From: an uncultured Actinomycetes bacterium
Lineage (GTDB): Bacteria; Actinomycetota; Aquicultoria; CAJVYJ01
DNA length: 6,520 bases
NCBI GenBank assembly: GCA_913009475.1
Contig: CAJVYJ010000108.1
Span: 1-6,520 of the forward strand
Direction: 5' to 3'
The notes under the pieces were generated by a model. The model was not told the DNA's origin. It saw only the letters and a program-made list of their open reading frames with translations, and did not search any database. The position numbers were made by a program, and so were the translations under genes. Shown here in pieces: positions 5,208 through 6,520 of the stretch; position 1 is the first letter of the stretch; every line of letters starts with the position of its first letter.

Positions 5208-6356
5208 ATGATTAGTACGGACAATGTTACACTCTCATATGGGAAAAGAAAACTTTTTGAAGATGTATCGATAAGATTTTCCCCCGGAAACTGCTACGGT
5301 TTGATTGGCGCTAACGGCTCCGGCAAATCCACATTCTTAAAAATACTTTCCGGCGATATAGAGCCCACTCATGGAACAGTCTCAATCAGCACCAGAAGTA
5401 GAATAGCCGTTTTGAAGCAAGACCATTTCGAGTTTGACGACTTACCCGTTTTACATACCGTTTTAATAGGACACAAAAAGCTTTATGACATAATGACGCA
5501 AAAAGATGCTATTTATGCCAAGCCGGATTTCAATGATAAAGACGGCCTCATTGCTTCGCATCTTGAAGCCGAGTTTGCTGAATTAAACGGTTGGATGGCC
5601 GAAACTCAAGCGGCCAAACTGTTAAACGACCTTGATATCAAAGAGCAACTTCACTCACTAAAAATGAAGGAGCTTAGCGGTGGAGAAAAGGTAAGAGTAC
5701 TGCTCGCCCAAGCTCTATTTGGCAATCCGGATATTCTTTTGATGGATGAACCAACCAATAACCTCGATAGTGAAGCGATAGTCTGGCTGGAAAATTTTCT
5801 TTATGAATTCAAGAATACAGTAATAGTAGTATCGCACGACCGCCATTTCCTGGATAAGGTATGTACTCATGTAGCCGATATCGATTTTAACGGGATTACT
5901 ATTTTTACCGGCAACTATAGTTTTTGGAAAGAAGCCAGCGAGCTTATTCTCCAGCAGAAAAACAATCACAACAAGAAAACGGACGCGACAATCAAGGACT
6001 TAAAATCATTTATCGCCCGTTTCAGCGCTAATGCCTCAAAAGCAAAGCAAGCCTCATCGCGAAAAAACTTGCTTGACAAGTTAACCCTTGAAGAAATCAA
6101 GCCATCAACTCGGCGTTATCCGCATATTCATTTCAAGCAAAAAAGAGAGGCGGGAAATAATCTTCTGGACGTAACCTCCCTGACGGGTTCAATCAATAAT
6201 AAGCCGTTGTTCAGAGACCTGTCGTTTATAATAAACGCGGGAGAAAAAGTGGCCTTTATCGGTAAAAACCGCTTTGCTGTTACAACGTTCTTTCAGACCA
6301 TAATGGGAGAAGAAAAACCGGACTCGGGAAAATACGATTGGGGGATTACCACAACC
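5208..6356 (+). CDS. ykpA: ABC-F ATPase, YkpA/YbiT type, 3'-truncated
   Basis: The first 383 codons of an ABC-F protein are present; relatives have about 530-540 residues. These soluble tandem ATPases act on the ribosome E site or translation. The start is ATG 5208, with AAAGGA six bases upstream. NBD1 is complete: Walker A GANGSGKST (34-42), signature LSGGE (156-160), Walker B ILLMDEPTNNLD (176-187), switch His in VVSHDRHF (H210). The inter-domain linker (about 240-312) contains the subfamily phrase FIARFSANASKAKQASSRK. NBD2 begins near 318, but its Walker A is degenerate: GKNRFAVTT (352-360) lacks the Gly-Lys of GxGK[ST]T. As I recall, YkpA-type proteins share this, so it is probably a family trait and not an error. 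The sequence enters adapter at 6357, so the second signature and Walker B are missing. There are no membrane segments. A specific antibiotic-resistance role is not supported. Confidence 0.93.
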
Positions 6357-6414
6357 AGATCGGAAGAGCGTCGTGTAGGGAAAGAGTGTAGATCTCGGTG
6401 GTCGCCGTATCATT
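6357..6414 (-). other. Illumina P5 / TruSeq universal adapter, reverse complement (contaminant)
   Basis: The 58 bases are the exact reverse complement of the adapter at 86-143, beginning AGATCGGAAGAGCGTCGTGT and ending in CCGTATCATT. It truncates the ABC-F gene and appends the artefact peptide RSEERRVGKECRSRWSPYH. The opposite strand gives FLMIRRPPRSTLFPYTTLF in one frame and NDTATTEIYTLSLHDALPI in another, both known marks of adapter-contaminated assemblies. Genuine insert DNA ends at 6356. Confidence 0.99.
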
Positions 6415-6425
6415 AAAAAAAAAAA
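6415..6425. repeat. Poly-A run (11 A) abutting the right adapter
   Basis: Eleven A residues follow the adapter, the complement of the poly-T linker carried by flow-cell P5 oligos. A second A-rich stretch up to about 6449 (with CACAAAACAC inside) probably reflects assembly through low-complexity sequence. Confidence 0.65.
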
Positions 6426-6520
6426 CACAAAACACAAAAAAAAAAAAAATAAGACAGTTCACCTCTACGATTAAGCAACATTCATCACATTCTGTCATCT
6501 TACATTGTGGTTTTTGACCT
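6426..6520. other. Unplaced fragment outside the right adapter
   Basis: A-rich sequence is followed by about 70 bases of mixed composition from 6450. It lies beyond the adapter and cannot be assumed to adjoin the ABC-F gene. No ORF, repeat or RNA that I can support is visible. Confidence 0.5.

Noticed and set aside
6189..6437. 82-aa minus-strand ORF at the right end
   Set aside because: Its N-terminal part is translated adapter and poly-A (FLMIRRPPRSTLFPYTTLF), and the rest is the antisense of the ABC-F gene.
1..6520. A hidden multi-gene defence or other new system
   Set aside because: The left and right blocks share no operon, strand or functional theme, may not even be adjacent in nature, and the genes fall in replication, transposition, DUF1254 and ABC-F families.

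Overview
The window is a metagenome-style or draft-genome contig whose two ends are sequencing artefacts. A complete 58-nt Illumina P5/TruSeq universal adapter lies at 86-143. The same adapter lies in reverse complement at 6357-6414. Each is bordered on its outer side by a homopolymer (T18 on the left, A11 on the right). Only 144-6356 should be read as one stretch of biological DNA, and even that may be two loci joined through an insertion sequence. The outer pieces 1-67 and 6426-6520 have no demonstrable link to it.

The DNA is AT-rich, bacterial, and has AGGA-type ribosome binding sites. The last gene closely resembles the YkpA-type ABC-F proteins of Firmicutes, so a Firmicutes-like host is the best guess, but the phylum is not settled.

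Left block (144-1926, all genes on the minus strand, read right to left). This is the replication and regulation end of an unclassified prophage or integrative element. It holds the C-terminal two-thirds or so of a DUF3987-like P-loop replication protein (helicase/primase partner), then an AT-rich spacer with perfect 9-bp iterons arranged as an 18-bp inverted repeat, then a 102-aa protein with a CxxC motif that I recognise only as a companion of such primases. A possible 57-aa helix-turn-helix ORF follows, then a phBC6A51-type helix-turn-helix protein that is cut off by the left adapter.

Middle block (1927-3528). This is a complete IS1182-family insertion sequence with matching terminal inverted repeats, an intact DDE transposase, and a good promoter and Shine-Dalgarno that fix the start at 2083. 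It cuts the replication gene. The missing N-terminal half of that gene is not on the other side, so there has been either an adjacent deletion or an assembly join between two copies of the IS.

Right block (3529-6356, plus strand). A DUF1254/DUF1214 protein is followed by a hairpin terminator with a competing alternative fold, then a YkpA/YbiT-type ABC-F ATPase that runs into the right adapter after 383 residues. These look like ordinary chromosomal genes, with no functional link visible to the left block.

I see no convincing new defence or other multi-gene system. The parts most worth a second look are the iteron palindrome beside the replication gene, the broken IS junction, the attenuator-like leader before the ABC-F gene, and the adapter-derived false protein ends.
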